From Henricia sp. BOLD:AAB3569 (taxonomy: Eukaryota > Echinodermata > Asteroidea > Spinulosida > Echinasteridae), in the NCBI GenBank assembly GCA_037783545.1, contig JBBELK010000067.1, forward strand, positions 434,001 through 498,000: a stretch of 64,000 bases of DNA. Direction: 5' to 3'. Below are positions 1 through 11,064 of the stretch, piece by piece. Within the stretch, counting starts at the first letter, position 1. Each line of letters begins with the position of its first letter. The position numbers and the translations under genes are program-made. Under the pieces are notes generated by a model. The model did no database searches, was not told the DNA's origin, and worked only from the letters and a program-made list of their open reading frames with translations.

Positions 1-2069
1 TCAGTCGTTCCATGCAGATCTCATCTAAGAATGCTCTGAATACACGCTACAGTCTCCTGCCATAAAGCTACACTCTCTTCCACAATGCACTCATCAATGG
101 CTTTATCTTCCCATGTCACCTTAATGTATAACGTGACAATGTTTCCTTTATCCAGGATCAAGACCCGACAGCCTTCAGTCGTTCCATGCAGATCTCATCT
201 AAGAATGCTCTGAATACACGCTACAGTCTCCTGTCATATAGCTACACTCTCTTCCACTATGCACTCATTAATGGCTTTATCTTCCCATGTCACCTTAATG
301 TATAACGTGACAATGTTTCCTTTGTCCAGGATCAAGACCCGACAGCCTTCAGTCGTTCCATGCAGATCTCATCTAAGAATGCTCTGAATACACGCTACAG
401 TCTCCTGCCATACAGCTACACTCTCTTCCACTATGCACTCATCAATGGCTTTATCTTCCCATGTCACCTTAATGTATAACGTGACAATGTTTCCTTTGTC
501 CAGGATCAAGACCCGACAGCCTTCAGTCGTTCCATGCAGATCTCATCTAAGAATGCTCTGAATACACGCTACAGTCTCCTGCCATATAGCTACACTCTCT
601 TCCACAATGCACTCATCAATGGCTTTATCTTCCCATGTCACCTTAATGTATAACGTGACAATGTTTCCTTTGTCTAGGATCAAGACCCGACAGCCTTCAG
701 TCGTTCCATGCAGATCTCATCTAAGAATGCACTGAATACACGCTACAGTCTCCTGCCATAAAGCTACACTCTCTTCCACTATGCACTCATCAATGGCTTT
801 ATCTTCCCATGTCACCTTAATGTATAACGTGACAATGTTTCCTTTATCCAGGATCAAGACCCGACAGCCTTCAGTCGTTCCATGCAGATCTCATCTAAGA
901 ATGCTCTGAATACACGCTACAGTCTCCTGTCATATAGCTACACTCTCTTCCACTATGCACTCATTAATGGCTTTATCTTCCCATGTCACCTTAATGTATA
1001 ACGTGACAATGTTTCCTTTGTCCAGGATCAAGACCCGACAGCCTTCAGTCGTTCCATGCAGATCTCATCTAAGAATGCTCTGAATACACGCTACAGTCTC
1101 CTGCCATACAGCTACACTCTCTTCCACTATGCACTCATCAATGGCTTTATCTTCCCATGTCACCTTAATGTATAACGTGACAATGTTTCCTTTGTCCAGG
1201 ATCAAGACCCGACAGCCTTCAGTCGTTCCATGCAGATCTCATCTAAGAATGCTCTGAATACACGCTACAGTCTCCTGCCATATAGCTACACTCTCTTCCA
1301 CTATGCACTCATCAATGGCTTTATCTTCCCATGTCACCTTAATGTATAACGTGACAATGTTTCCTTTGTCCAGGATCAAGACCCAACAGCCTTCAGTCGT
1401 TCCATGCAGATCTCATCTAAGAATGCTCTGAATACACGCTACAGTCTCCTGCCATATAGCTACACTCTCTTCCACTATGCACTCATCAATGGCTTTATCT
1501 TCCCATGTCACCTTAATGTATAACGTGACAATGTTTCCTTTGTCCAGGATCAAGACCCAACAGCCTTCAGTCGTTCCATGCAGATCTCATCTAAGAATGC
1601 TCTGAATACACGCTACAGTCTCCTGCCATAAAGCTACACTCTCTTCCACCATGCACTCATCAATGGCTTTATCTTACCATGTCACCTTAATGTATAACGT
1701 GACAATGTTTCCTTTGTCCAGGATCAAGACCCGACAGCCTTCAGTCGTTCCATGCAGATCTCATCTAAGAATGCTCTGAATACACGCTACAGTCTCCTGC
1801 CATATAGCTACACTCTCTTCCACTATACACTCATCAATGGCTTTATCTTCCCATGTCACCTTAATGTATAACGTGACAATGTTTCCTTTGTCCAGGATCA
1901 AGACCCGACAGCCTTCAGTCGTTCCATGCAGATCTCATCTAAGAATGCTCTGAATACACGCTACAGTCTCCTGCCATAAAGCTACACTCTCTTCCACAAT
2001 GCACTCATCAATGGCTTTATCTTCCCATGTCACCTTAATGTATAACGTGACAATGTTTCCTTTGTCTAG
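1..2069 (+). repeat. 174-bp tandem array built from a GH31 exon start
   Basis: About twelve head-to-tail units, each exactly 174 bp (unit starts at 1, 175, 349 and so on to 2089), over 95% alike by eye. Each unit contains a pyrimidine-rich splice acceptor (tttcctttgtccag) followed by an exon-like stretch reading DQDPTAFSRSMQ..., the same as the start of the real GH31 exon at 2070. Acceptors therefore sit before 156, 330, 504 and every 174 bp up to 2070. The exon-like part keeps its frame to ...YTLFHYAL, then runs into non-homologous sequence with an in-frame TAA, so units cannot be read through. Units starting at 1, 697, 1567 and 1915 also carry a TAA at the Tyr codon. The array runs off the left edge of the window. 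I infer amplification of an intron-exon boundary; most copies should be pseudo-exons in the intron. Confidence 0.93.
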
Positions 2070-2218
2070 GATCAAGACCCGACAGCCTTCAGTCGTTCCA
2101 TGCAGATCTCATCTAAGAATGCTCTGAATACACGCTACAGTCTCCTGCCATACATCTACACTCTCTTCCACAGTGCACACGTCGATGGCTCCACGGTCGC
2201 TAGGCCGCTCTTCTTTGA
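2070..2218 (+). CDS. GH31 exon 1 in window
   Basis: Acceptor tttgtctag before 2070, donor GTAAGTG at 2219. Encodes DQDPTAFS... through RYSLLPYIYTLFHSAHVDG to ARPLFFE, ending two bases into a codon (GA). This final copy differs from the array units in reading PYIYTLFHSAH rather than PYSYTLFHYAL and in continuing into real GH31 sequence, so it is the functional exon. Confidence 0.9.
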
Positions 2219-5200
2219 GTAAGTGTAGGGAGGCGTTTCAAAATAACATTAAAATTCAAGTTCGTGCCCTGTAACACACTACTCCGCAATAACTATCGGT
2301 TATTTTACATGTTTCATAAATGGGCTTGAATTGATCACTCTCAAATGACGTCTCTTGCTACAGATTGCCACGTGCATCAGGATCCTGAGCGTAAATTTTT
2401 GTGACGCGCATCAGCTGCAGTGTATATCAAACAAAATCAAGCAACACGCACTCGTGTTTGGAACATTTTCCATGATGTGCGTATGTGTACCCGATAGCAT
2501 GTAATACGCTGTTGTATTTTTGATACAGATGGCCATCTGTGAGAGTGGTCAATAGACCGATCCAATAAGCTCCGCCCATTTAGAAATTGCCTAGCAACAT
2601 GCCACACATGTGAGGCACGTGTGCAGTAGAGTCGTGTGGCCGTGCCGTGCGTCGGCGTCCGCGCCCTGGTCAGCGCGTATTGAAACACGCACACGCACAC
2701 AGAAACTGCACGCTCGAAAGCAAAATGTGCACTTAAGTATCCGGTCGTGTGCGTGCACGTACAACACGCCTGCATTACGCGTAACGCGCGCGATCGAACA
2801 AAAAACATCTCGACACACATCTAGAACGCAGTGAATGCACAACGTCATAGCAAAACGACAAGCTAATTTTTGTAAGTTTTTCCCGTTTACACAAAAACAC
2901 ATTTATGAAGGGATTAAAAGTAGGTTGGGATAGTCTTATACAATCTGTTTTAAACCGGCTAGGGTCCTCTGTACTGATAAAAATGATGTTTATGGTGTTT
3001 TTGCGTCACTCGTGCTGTATTTCGCCGTAGCTCTGTGCACAAAATTGAGGACTCGGGTAGCCAAAATGGCGATCTACTTTTTGGCTACCTGAGGCTGTGA
3101 TTGGTCAATTCCGAAATGGGCGGAGCTTACTGGATCGGTCTATTAAGCTTTATGTGCACCCACACTGGAATAGTTGTTTTACAAATACGTACATGTGTGT
3201 CCCTTGCGTAATGCAAAGTGTCATGTGCATGACAGAAATTTCTTTCTCACTTTGATATCTATTTACTGAAACAAATGGGCTGTGTTCGGGCATACAGTTC
3301 TCGCTACTCCGGAGTAATGCATACGGATTGCACTCGGGTCAAATTACGCGAATGGCCAGTTCGCAGTCCGCAAATGGCCATCAGTCAAGATGGCCATCTC
3401 TTGCCATGACTGCACAAAAAACGCTGTTTCACTACTGCTCACAAGAAACTGAAGAAAATACAGAGAACCTTTGATGCCGTCTAAAAAAACCTTAGTGAGT
3501 TGTTTCAGTTGTCCAGTTGACACGTTGAGCAAATTCACCAAAAATCCCACCCATATTCTGCCATCTTCGTACAAATCACATGACACTCGTCAGGAGTAAG
3601 AGCACACTCCCCATTTGTCGGGAGTAGCTAGAGCATACTCTCATTGACCCGGGTGTCGTTAATCTTGCCGTTCGCGCGCGCAGGCGCTTGTTCTCCCAAA
3701 CAATCGTGGACGTTTTAGGGAGGTCTAACAAAGAGAACAATATCGTCCGCGATTGGCAAGCGAACGTCCGCGATTCGCTCCTGTACAAAACCAACGAGAG
3801 TAAAGAAAAATAGACTATGTCCAAACAAAAGAGGAACAAAGGGACGTCCGCGATTGTATGTGGATTTGCACCTATACGAACACGAGCACTCACCCGAACG
3901 CAGCCTTAATGAGCCTGCTGAAAAGTACTTTATAACACTGCCACTTCACAAGAGGTATGATGTATACTCGTTCAAAATCTGTAACGTAAATGTCGGCATA
4001 GTCACCAGGTCCGTGACCTCACCACCCTATTGATGAACGGTGGCTGATGATGAATAGGGTGGCGAGGTCACGTACCCAGCCACTTTGCCGACATAATTAC
4101 GTTAAATATATGGTTATTAAAAGTGACCTGCTATCATTTCAGATTTCCCGGTGATGCCAAGTTGTATGATGTGGACAGGCAGTTTATGTTAGGCCCAGCC
4201 GTTGTTGTGACTCCAGTACTTGAACAAGGAGCAACGTCAGTCAATGGTACATTCCCTAAAGGAACGTGGTTTGGACTTTACCATGTGAGTACCTAAAGTC
4301 TGCTTAACTAACTTATAAAGGAAGAGAAAACACTTGCAGAAGCTTGCTTATTTCTCTAGCTTAGAAAAGTTTATAAAAGTAGCACATGGATGCCTATTTT
4401 TTGTAACTATCCCTCTGACCATTTGAAAAATCACTTTTAAAGGTACACACCGGCTTTGTTGGGCTATTTTGGGCTTGAAATTGACCCATACAAGATTCTG
4501 AATGCCCTTCCGAAATAAACTGAACATATCCTAAAAAGAAACCTTGGAATTTTGTCGTTTTTGAACAATTTAAAAAAAACAGAGGTCACGTGAAGTCACA
4601 TGGTCTTGCGAGTTAGTTTTGTGTCCAGCCGCATTGAAAGTTCCTTACTGCAGAACTGCACCAAATTCAACTCTGATTTCCCCCCAATATTTATAAGTAA
4701 TTGACAGAAGAGAGACTATTTATACAGGTATGAAACAAAGTTAAACATAAGTATGAAAATTCGAACATAAATGTTTGTTTCGAACGTCCAGAGAACGGGA
4801 GAGCGAGTGCGCGCTATACGGCAGGCTATTTGCCCAGCGCAGCACGGCAAATAGCCTGATGAGTGCACACACGGCTGGGTTAATGTGCTCCGGTGTACAT
4901 GTAGTACGTTCGTGAAGAAAAAACATGATGCCAATTTCTCCAAAGAAAACGTAAATTCCTATTTGTGAGTCGGGTCACGGCAGATTTGTCATACTTCAGG
5001 TCGTGTTAGGATCAGGAAACAAGCATTCAGTCCTTGGGTCGATTTCACTAACGCTTACGATCTTTGTATCTCGGGATGCGATAAGTTACCACTCCATTCT
5101 CGCGATGCGCCCTAAGAACGATTTCAAGAAACTTGTGATGAGTGTACCATGCATATATGCCATGGCAACGCACAGTAAGCTACGATGAGGCAATGGGTCA

Positions 5201-8200
5201 TCGTAGCGTACATTTTGACCAACGATGGTCGTGGTTTTTGCCGTTTTTGGAGACGAGACAAACATTGGCTCCCCGAAAAAATGAATGTCTTTTTGATAGA
5301 TTCTACGCTAAGTGATATAAGGAAGAGAAAATGTAAAATTTTGTACCTACGATTGTAGAAGGTGACAATAGTGTCACCTTAAAACTGTTCAGTGTCCGAT
5401 GTTTTTGCTGCATGCAAAAACACCGAAGCTACGCTGCAGTTGGCCATCCATTGTCTACGTCAGTCACAACAACATCGTGTGCGCATGGAATAACAATTTG
5501 AATGATGCTACTGTGTTCTACACACATTCTACACGCGTGAATTAAAAACGTGCAAACTAAAAAGCTTGTTGACTGCAAGGCATAGGAATGTATGGTACGC
5601 GTCCGTAAGCTGCGCGCAACATTTAACGCGCGCTACATTACGCAGAACGAACACGGAAACTTTTTAAACTTGTGAAGCCGACGACCGTTCGATTTAAAAC
5701 ATAATTCAGCTCAGCAAACAGCCAGAGCAAATATGCAAATGTCCCCTAATCGAAACGCATCGTGCTTACAATGGGTTTGGTGAAATCCACCACAACACCC
5801 ATCGTAGCCACGATCCATTGCAGCCCTAGGATCCATCGCAAGTCTTGTTATGGACCTTAACTTATGAAGAGTTTGGTGAAATCGACCCCTGGTGTCATCC
5901 ATGCAACTGTTGTTGTTGTATGGTTATCATTTTCCCTTTCAACATTTTAAATATGGCGCAGCGCGTAGCTGCATTGGCTTCAAGGTTATCATCAAAATTG
6001 TGTTGGCAACATCAAAAAAAAGAAAGTGCCCTGGCTTCCCATGAGGGTTTATATATTGGGCAATACATAGGTAGTATTTGTTATTACATGTAAATATGAC
6101 GATATTTCCAAACAAGTGTTTTCTCGCTCTTTGGCTGCGTTCAAGCAGTGTGTACTTGTGTTAACACGAGTATACTCCTGCATGCGCGAACGGCAAGAAT
6201 AACGATACTCTGGTCAGTGAGAGGTATGCTCTCACGACTCCTGACAAATGGGGAGTGTTCTCTTAATCCTGACGAGGTGAATTTGCTAAACGTGTCAACT
6301 CGATAACTGAAACAACGACTCACTCAGGTTTGTTCTAGACGGCATCAATAATTCTGCAAAGGTTTTTTCACGACTTATGGTCTGTATTTTCTTTAGTTTC
6401 TTGTGAGCAGTGAAACATTTTTTTTTTTAGCAGTCATGGCAAGAGACAGCCATCTTGACTGATGGCCATTCGCGCATGCAGACTACAGACTTACCGTTCG
6501 CGTAATGTGACCCGAGTGCAGTGCGCACACATTACTTCGGATTAACAAGAATGGTACGCTTGAACACAGCCATTAAAGTCTGCAATAAATCTTTGTGGCA
6601 GCCAATTTCAACACCCAAAAGACACTTTACTCTGACTTTTTGGATTCAATTTGCTTGTATTTTTACAATTTGTTCTAACCAGCATTATATTATTAGAAAT
6701 AAAGGTAATATCCTCCCCCCCTCCCCTCTCTCTCTCTACAACAGGGTGATCATTTCCGAGTGAACAGCACACAGACAGTAACACTCCCAGCACCCCTAGA
6801 TGAGATCAATGTGCATGTACGAGAAGGTCACATCATTCCATTGCAGTTGACTAACACCAGTACCACCACTGCCGAGTATCGCAAGCTGCCCTTTACTCTA
6901 CTCAATGCACGAAGTGACGATGGGCGTGGCAGTGGTCATCTCTTCTGGGATGATGGAGACTCTCTTGGTCAGTGCACAACTCTGTCCCTATATCCCCAAT
7001 GGGGTATCGTGGCCGAATGGTTCGGGTCATGGACTCGCAACAAGGGCGAAAACTTGATGTTATGGATTCGATACCAGGCCGTGGTACCTGTGCCCTTGAG
7101 CAAGGCACTCGACCACAAATGCTCCATCCTTCAGAAGGGATGTAAAGCCGTTGGTCCTGTGTGTTGTGTACTGTAAAAGCCAATATTATATTTTCGCGCA
7201 TTTCAAAATCACTGACATTTTCGCGAGTTGTTATTTTTGCGGATTGAAATTATGTTTTGTTTCAGGGATCGCCACAATTGTTGCAAACAATATTTTCGCG
7301 GGTTGTTATTTTCGCGGGCTCTGTCTGGTGCGCGAAATGCGCGAAAATAAAACCACCTCAAATATTTCAGCTTTTATATTAATGCACTTAAAAGATCCCA
7401 CAGCATTTTTTTGAGAAGAGTAAGGTGATTTCCCGGTGTCTCTGGCCTTCGGCTGCCAATGGCGCCACCCACCTATATATCTCGATGTTTAGGCGGACGA
7501 TACTTGTAAGCTTCATGCAATTCAGCCTACGGGCTACGATTTGAAGTTCATTAAACCCATTCAATAAATAAAGCCATTTTTTGCCTAAACTCCTTAATGT
7601 TCGATAGTCAAAACATTGCAGATGATAGAAGTTTTGGTTACCAGAGATTGTTGTCTTTTCAGACACATATGAGACTGGAAACTACCTGTCATTGGCATTG
7701 ACATCATCAGAAACGTCGTTGAACTCAACAGTAGAGCATGATGGGTATTCTGGAACGCATGACCTGAGTGTCAAGCTCATCATTCTAGCTGGTGTGCCCC
7801 GTCAAGTTAGTAGAGTGACTGTCAATGGGACAAATGTTGACTTCACATATAATGCCAAACTGCAGGTAAGAATTTCAACAGCTTAAAAATTGAATATTTG
7901 TACATTTTTTTTATCGTTTTTTGGGCTAGCTATCACACAGGTCTGACTGGCACTCGGTAGTATTGCTGATATTCATTCACATTGCCAGGTTTCTGTGGCA
8001 AGTTTTTCCACTGCGTTCATATCTCCTCGATCACAGGGCTTAATTCCATAGTTCAGTTTTATCGGAAGTCGGAGCTTGGGTCACATGTTGGTCACATGTA
8101 ATGACTTGAGTTATAGTTTGAATTAAATTTGCAAACTTTTGTCTTGCAGACTGTGTACGTGGATAATCTGAAAGTGCCCGTGCAGTATGATTTTTACGTT

Positions 8201-8224
8201 AACTGGATGTGGAAGATGGCCTAG
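2070..8224 (+). CDS. GH31 alpha-glucosidase (acid glucosidase/maltase type), 3' five exons
   Basis: Gene-level entry; the 5' part lies left of the window. Spliced exons 2070-2218, 4143-4284, 6745-6967, 7663-7865 and 8150-8224 give about 263 C-terminal residues with matching splice phases. Family marks in order: RYSLLPYIYTLFH (end of the catalytic barrel), ARPLFFEFPGD, QFMLGPAVVVTPVLEQGA, FPKGTWFGLYH, LPAPLDEINVHVREGHIIPLQ, HLFWDDGDSLDTYETGNY and a final beta-rich domain. This order is that of lysosomal acid alpha-glucosidase and intestinal maltase-glucoamylase, which release glucose from alpha-1,4-glucans in the lysosome or outside the cell. The catalytic acids lie upstream and cannot be checked. 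Several N-x-S/T sequons fit a secreted or lysosomal glycoprotein. Which paralogue it is cannot be decided from the C-terminus. Confidence 0.93.
2551..3144. mobile_element. TIR element, family A, copy 1
   Basis: Ends are near-perfect inverted repeats of about 31 bp (aatagaccgatccaataagc on the left, the complement on the right with one change). Its interior, with alternating purine-pyrimidine tgcgtgcgcgtac-type sequence, recurs at 13790-14170, 33117-33425 and 39567-40100. No clear target duplication; no transposase ORF. Confidence 0.75.
3278..3905. mobile_element. TIR element, family G, copy 1
   Basis: Starts ggctgtgttcggg and ends cccgaacgcagcc. Interior includes a recurrent block around ggagtaagagcacactcccc. 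Further copies at 6133-6571 and 23995-24463. Non-autonomous; no coding capacity seen. Confidence 0.75.
4143..4284 (+). CDS. GH31 exon 2 in window
   Basis: Acceptor tcatttcag before 4143, donor GTGAGT at 4285. Completes the Glu codon and reads FPGDAKLYDVDRQFMLGPAV and on to FPKGTWFGLYH, ending at a codon boundary. The segment matches the post-barrel sheet of GH31 enzymes (LLGPAxLVTPVL and the FPxGxWYD motif). Confidence 0.93.
4285..6744 (+). other. GH31 intron with repeat fragments
   Basis: No coding sequence seen. TTAA at 4437-4440 starts a fragment of family D (aggtacacaccggctttgttgg) that fades out near 4700. Around 5025-5220 is a diverged repeat (gtcgatttcactaacgctta) related to 37455-37560. 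A family G copy lies at 6133-6571. A CT-rich tract at 6711-6738 supplies the acceptor's polypyrimidine run. Confidence 0.75.
6133..6571. mobile_element. TIR element, family G, copy 2
   Basis: Begins ggctgcgttcaagc and ends gcttgaacacagcc. Interior matches copies 1 and 3 in opposite orientation. About 440 bp, no ORF. Confidence 0.75.
6745..6967 (+). CDS. GH31 exon 3 in window
   Basis: Acceptor tctctacaacag before 6745, donor GTCAGT at 6968. Reads GDHFRVNSTQTVTLPAPLDE, then INVHVREGHIIPLQ and FWDDGDSL, ending one base into a codon. LPAPLDxINVHVRxGxIxP and LFWDDG are GH31 signatures following the barrel. Confidence 0.95.
7001..7447 (+). repeat. tRNA-derived SINE interrupted by a small TIR element
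   Basis: Starts about 33 bp after the exon 3 donor. It has a tRNA-like head (tggccgaatggttcgggtc as box A, ggattcgataccag as box B) and a body gagcaaggcactcgacc. The body breaks at 7168 and resumes near 7384 (aagatcccacagc ... cggtgtctctggcc). The break is filled by the TIR element at 7169-7381. An uninterrupted copy of this SINE lies in reverse at 40133-40396. Confidence 0.75.
7169..7381. mobile_element. MITE with tactgtaaaagc ends, copy 1
   Basis: Left end tactgtaaaagccaatatt; right end a decayed complement. Interior carries repeated ttttcgcg words. Same family at 22230-22447 (inverse) and 54809-55033 (best preserved). Confidence 0.8.
7663..7865 (+). CDS. GH31 exon 4 in window
   Basis: Acceptor ttgtcttttcag before 7663, donor GTAAGAA at 7866. 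Joined to exon 3 it gives FWDDGDSLDTYETGNYLSLA, then SVKLIILAGVPRQVSRVTVN and YNAKLQ. DGxSxDTYxxGxY is the conserved start of the C-terminal beta domain of maltase-type GH31 enzymes. Confidence 0.93.
8150..8224 (+). CDS. GH31 terminal exon with stop
   Basis: Acceptor tttgtcttgcag before 8150. Reads TVYVDNLKVPVQYDFYVNWM then WKMA and TAG at 8222-8224. Phase zero agrees with exon 4. Polyadenylation site not certain; AATAAA words occur near 9247 and 9287. Confidence 0.88.
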   Translation, partial: TVYVDNLKVPVQYDFYVNWMWKMA

Positions 8225-8334
8225 ACCTACGTGCAGAGTAGTGAGTGCCAGTGTAGTAATTATATGATTTGGTTTCCAACTTCAGACGACTTGATCATAT
8301 CCAGTCATGTGCCCATAATGCACCTATTCATTGT

Positions 8335-8399
<65 letters not shown>

Positions 8400-10167
8400 T
8401 GGGGCTGGAGGCTTGATGACTAGTTTTTATTTCAAGCCGTAAATCAATCTTATTTCCCAAGTCCAGTCATTTTCTCCAGAGTCAAGTCACAGGTCAAAAA
8501 CAAAAAAAACTGACTTGACCCCAAGCCAACAAGATGAGAGACCAGCTCTGCCATGGTAGTACTATGGACTTATAACTGCCCCCAAGACGTACACTCGCAC
8601 TTAGAAATCTACATATGCAGTTCCCTGTTGTGAAGGGGTTAATGTGTACAAAAACATGCATCCTTGAGAATTTATAACAAAAGAGCCTTTCAAGACTCCA
8701 GAATAGCTCTAAATTACACCAGAAAGCTCTAAAATGTACCACACATTTTCAAACTTTTAATGGGGACAACCTTATGACTACCAAATTTTTCTAATTTATT
8801 TACTTAAATGTGGTTATTGCAAACATTAATGGTCGACTGTGTAAAAAGAACAACCAGAAATTTTAACGGTAACCGGGCCATTTGAAATGTCGACGGGCCA
8901 GTGAAGATTTCAGCCAACTGGCCCTGTTGGCCAGTTTGGGAAAAAGTTAAGGGCAAATGCTGCGGCCATAAAAATAACTACATGTATGTTTAGCGTAACT
9001 TTCAAACCTGCGCGTCAAAGGTTTTTTTTAAACTTAGACATGCACCATCTGTTGAGTGTTTCGATTAAAAACATGCCTGTTGGCTTCATGTCAACTTGAC
9101 TTTATTGCTTGTAATCCACTTACCAAACCCCCGCCCCCCCCCCAAAAGGCGTCACCGCATCATTTTGGGAGACTTCAACTTACGCTAAACATAGTTAATT
9201 TGTTTATTTGGCCTTACTGTACCACGTTTGTAAGCGCTCAAATGCCAATAAATGGAAAAGGCACCTTAAATTCGACCAATTCAATCAATAAAATGTTGTC
9301 CGAACTTGTCACAAAACAAAAAATGTTTGACCTTTACTTTCCGGTTTGCAAGTACCTTTGTGAAATACAGGCTCAGGCTTGGTGCATCTCAGAAATATGA
9401 ACGAGGCTTAACAATTCCTGGTTTGAACGACAACTTGAACGTTCACTTCTGTTGAGAGTAGATAAAACTACCACCAAAAACCAAAACAAATAAAGTACAC
9501 ATGGTCAGGATGGAAAATTCGGAAATCGCAAAGACAGTCTGAAGCTAAATCAGGAACTTTTGAAAACGCCCATAATACATCGTCTTCACGCCAACTACAC
9601 TGCGCCAAAATATTCGCGTCACTTGCTGACTACCAGCAAAGCGCTGTCATGGCTGTGTGGTTTTTTATTACGTGTAGGGTTACCAGTTTGTTTCAGAGAT
9701 GGAAATAACTTTTCGCACGGGTAATAAATGTGATTTTAAGAGTTTTTACAGTGGACCCCGAATCGGTAGGTGGAACTTCTAATTTTGACATGGTGTCAAA
9801 ATGGTAGCGAGAAAAAAAATGGTTGCTGCATGTGCTTAAGCTTCCTATGTATGTGATCTCCGGAAGTCGACGAGTCTCGCAGAGTCCCACACGTTCTCAA
9901 GGTAAACTTACACGGTCTATTCATGTAATTGGAAAATACTGCAAAGCATGAAATTAATATGCCTCCTAAATAAAATAAATCTACAGTGGGCCATCATAGA
10001 ATGCTTCAAGGGATTGAACTGCAGTATCCAATGCATACACGTTGAATAGAGAAATGGCCGGTACTTAAAAGAGTTTTATATGAGAAACAGCTTTATATCA
10101 GGACTTCAGGGAACGTTATAGACCATTACCATGATGGAAACCATCCCTGCATCTCCGCCATAGACAT
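8225..10167. other. 3' flank of GH31 gene, no gene seen
   Basis: Contains the poly-C tract at 8336-8397, an AT-rich likely 3' UTR, a smaller C-run near 9133, and unassigned sequence. ORFs here are short; the proline-rich one is only the C-run translated. Confidence 0.6.
8336..8397 (+). repeat. Uninterrupted 62-base poly-C tract
   Basis: 62 consecutive C residues 112 bp after the stop codon, probably inside the 3' UTR. Such a run can form i-motif/G-quadruplex structures, and its exact length is prone to sequencing error. Confidence 0.95.
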
Positions 10168-10170
10168 AAT

Positions 10171-10440
10171 GATTCTGTCCCTATGGGTTACCGTAGGGAC
10201 AGAACACACCCTTTACATGTAGTGGCTGGTTGTCATTTTGCCTCGAAATTGGAATCACACACACAAATTTCCAGCTTGTTGTGTCCTCTAGTGGTTTTAG
10301 ATGTCCATGATTGGAAAAGAATGAAAAGGAATACTTACAACACCGTTTTTGAAGCAAAGATTTTCTCTCACGTAAAATCCTGTCCGCAGATTTTGTATCC
10401 GTATGCAGAACGGTGAGGGCGCTATACGTCACGGCCGGAA
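10171..10440 (+). mobile_element. Solo arm of foldback family K
   Basis: Starts with a terminal hairpin (ttctgtccctatgg / ccgtagggacagaa, 10173-10204), then tggttgtcattttgcctcgaaatt and further sequence shared with both arms of the element at 37945-39307. Only one arm is present. Confidence 0.7.
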
Positions 10441-10447
10441 AGCTAGC

Positions 10448-10530
10448 GCAACTTCGATCAAGCGACTGTAACATAAATTATCCATTATTCAAAGGACTCT
10501 AGTCGACTATAGTCGCTTGATCGAAGTTGC
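10448..10530. repeat. Perfect 20-bp inverted repeat
   Basis: gcaacttcgatcaagcgact at 10448-10467 and its exact complement at 10511-10530, 43 bp apart. Confidence 0.9.
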
Positions 10531-10951
10531 CCTAATTTACCGGCATGGATGCGCGCTGTTCGATTTAACAACGCAAAACGCACAGTCTATGCACTGGAAA
10601 AAGCTGCGTCAGCTATGGCGGACGTGTACACTAACGGGAAATGCGTCCTGGGAATAGTCTATAGCAAAGGTTTTTGTATTTATCATTCATTTTTTACTAC
10701 TAACTATAAATAAAAGTTAATTGCGAGTTGTATAAATGTGGATGAAAAGAGTAAACAAAAAAGCTGGAAATGTTTAAATAGCTCGGACAGTACCTATTTT
10801 ATACAAAATTAATCGTTGATGAACTTTCCTTTAATTTTAAGACATAGATTATCTGAAATTATGAGAACAATGGCAATACTCCGTAAGTATATGTAAATGT
10901 TTGTGTGTGAGAACGGTTGATTTGCACACTCTAAAATTTGAGTTTACTTAA

Positions 10952-11064
10952 AGGCACAGGCTGGTCAGAAATGCGCGCGCACACGCGGCTCCATAGCAGA
11001 GGCATGGAGCTGCGTGTTTTGTGGCACGAATTTGGCGCGCGCGATATGCTGACGAGCCTGTGCC
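10952..11064. mobile_element. Small palindromic MITE, family C, copy 1
   Basis: TTAA at 10948-10951, then aggcacaggctggtc; ends gacgagcctgtgcctt. An internal inverted pair (gctccatagcagaggcatggagc) forms a hairpin. The right TTAA is lost. A better copy is at 33855-33986. Confidence 0.75.

Larger units (their letters stand above)
2219..4142 (+). other. GH31 intron filled with two DNA transposons
   Basis: No coding sequence seen. It holds a TIR element at 2551-3144, a second at 3278-3905 and an inverted-repeat scrap around 4003-4096 whose arms contain gtgacctc and gaggtcac. A related scrap lies at 23818-23905. Confidence 0.8.

Noticed and set aside
1-2069. CRISPR array or centromeric satellite
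   Set aside because: Units are contiguous without spacers and are clearly derived from a GH31 exon boundary in a eukaryotic gene.
2437-2902. Overlapping Cys-rich open frames on both strands
   Set aside because: They fall in a family A transposon whose alternating GT/CA-rich sequence avoids stops; similar spurious frames occur in its other copies.
8231-8416. Open frame with a long proline run
   Set aside because: The prolines are only the poly-C tract translated; no start context or homology.
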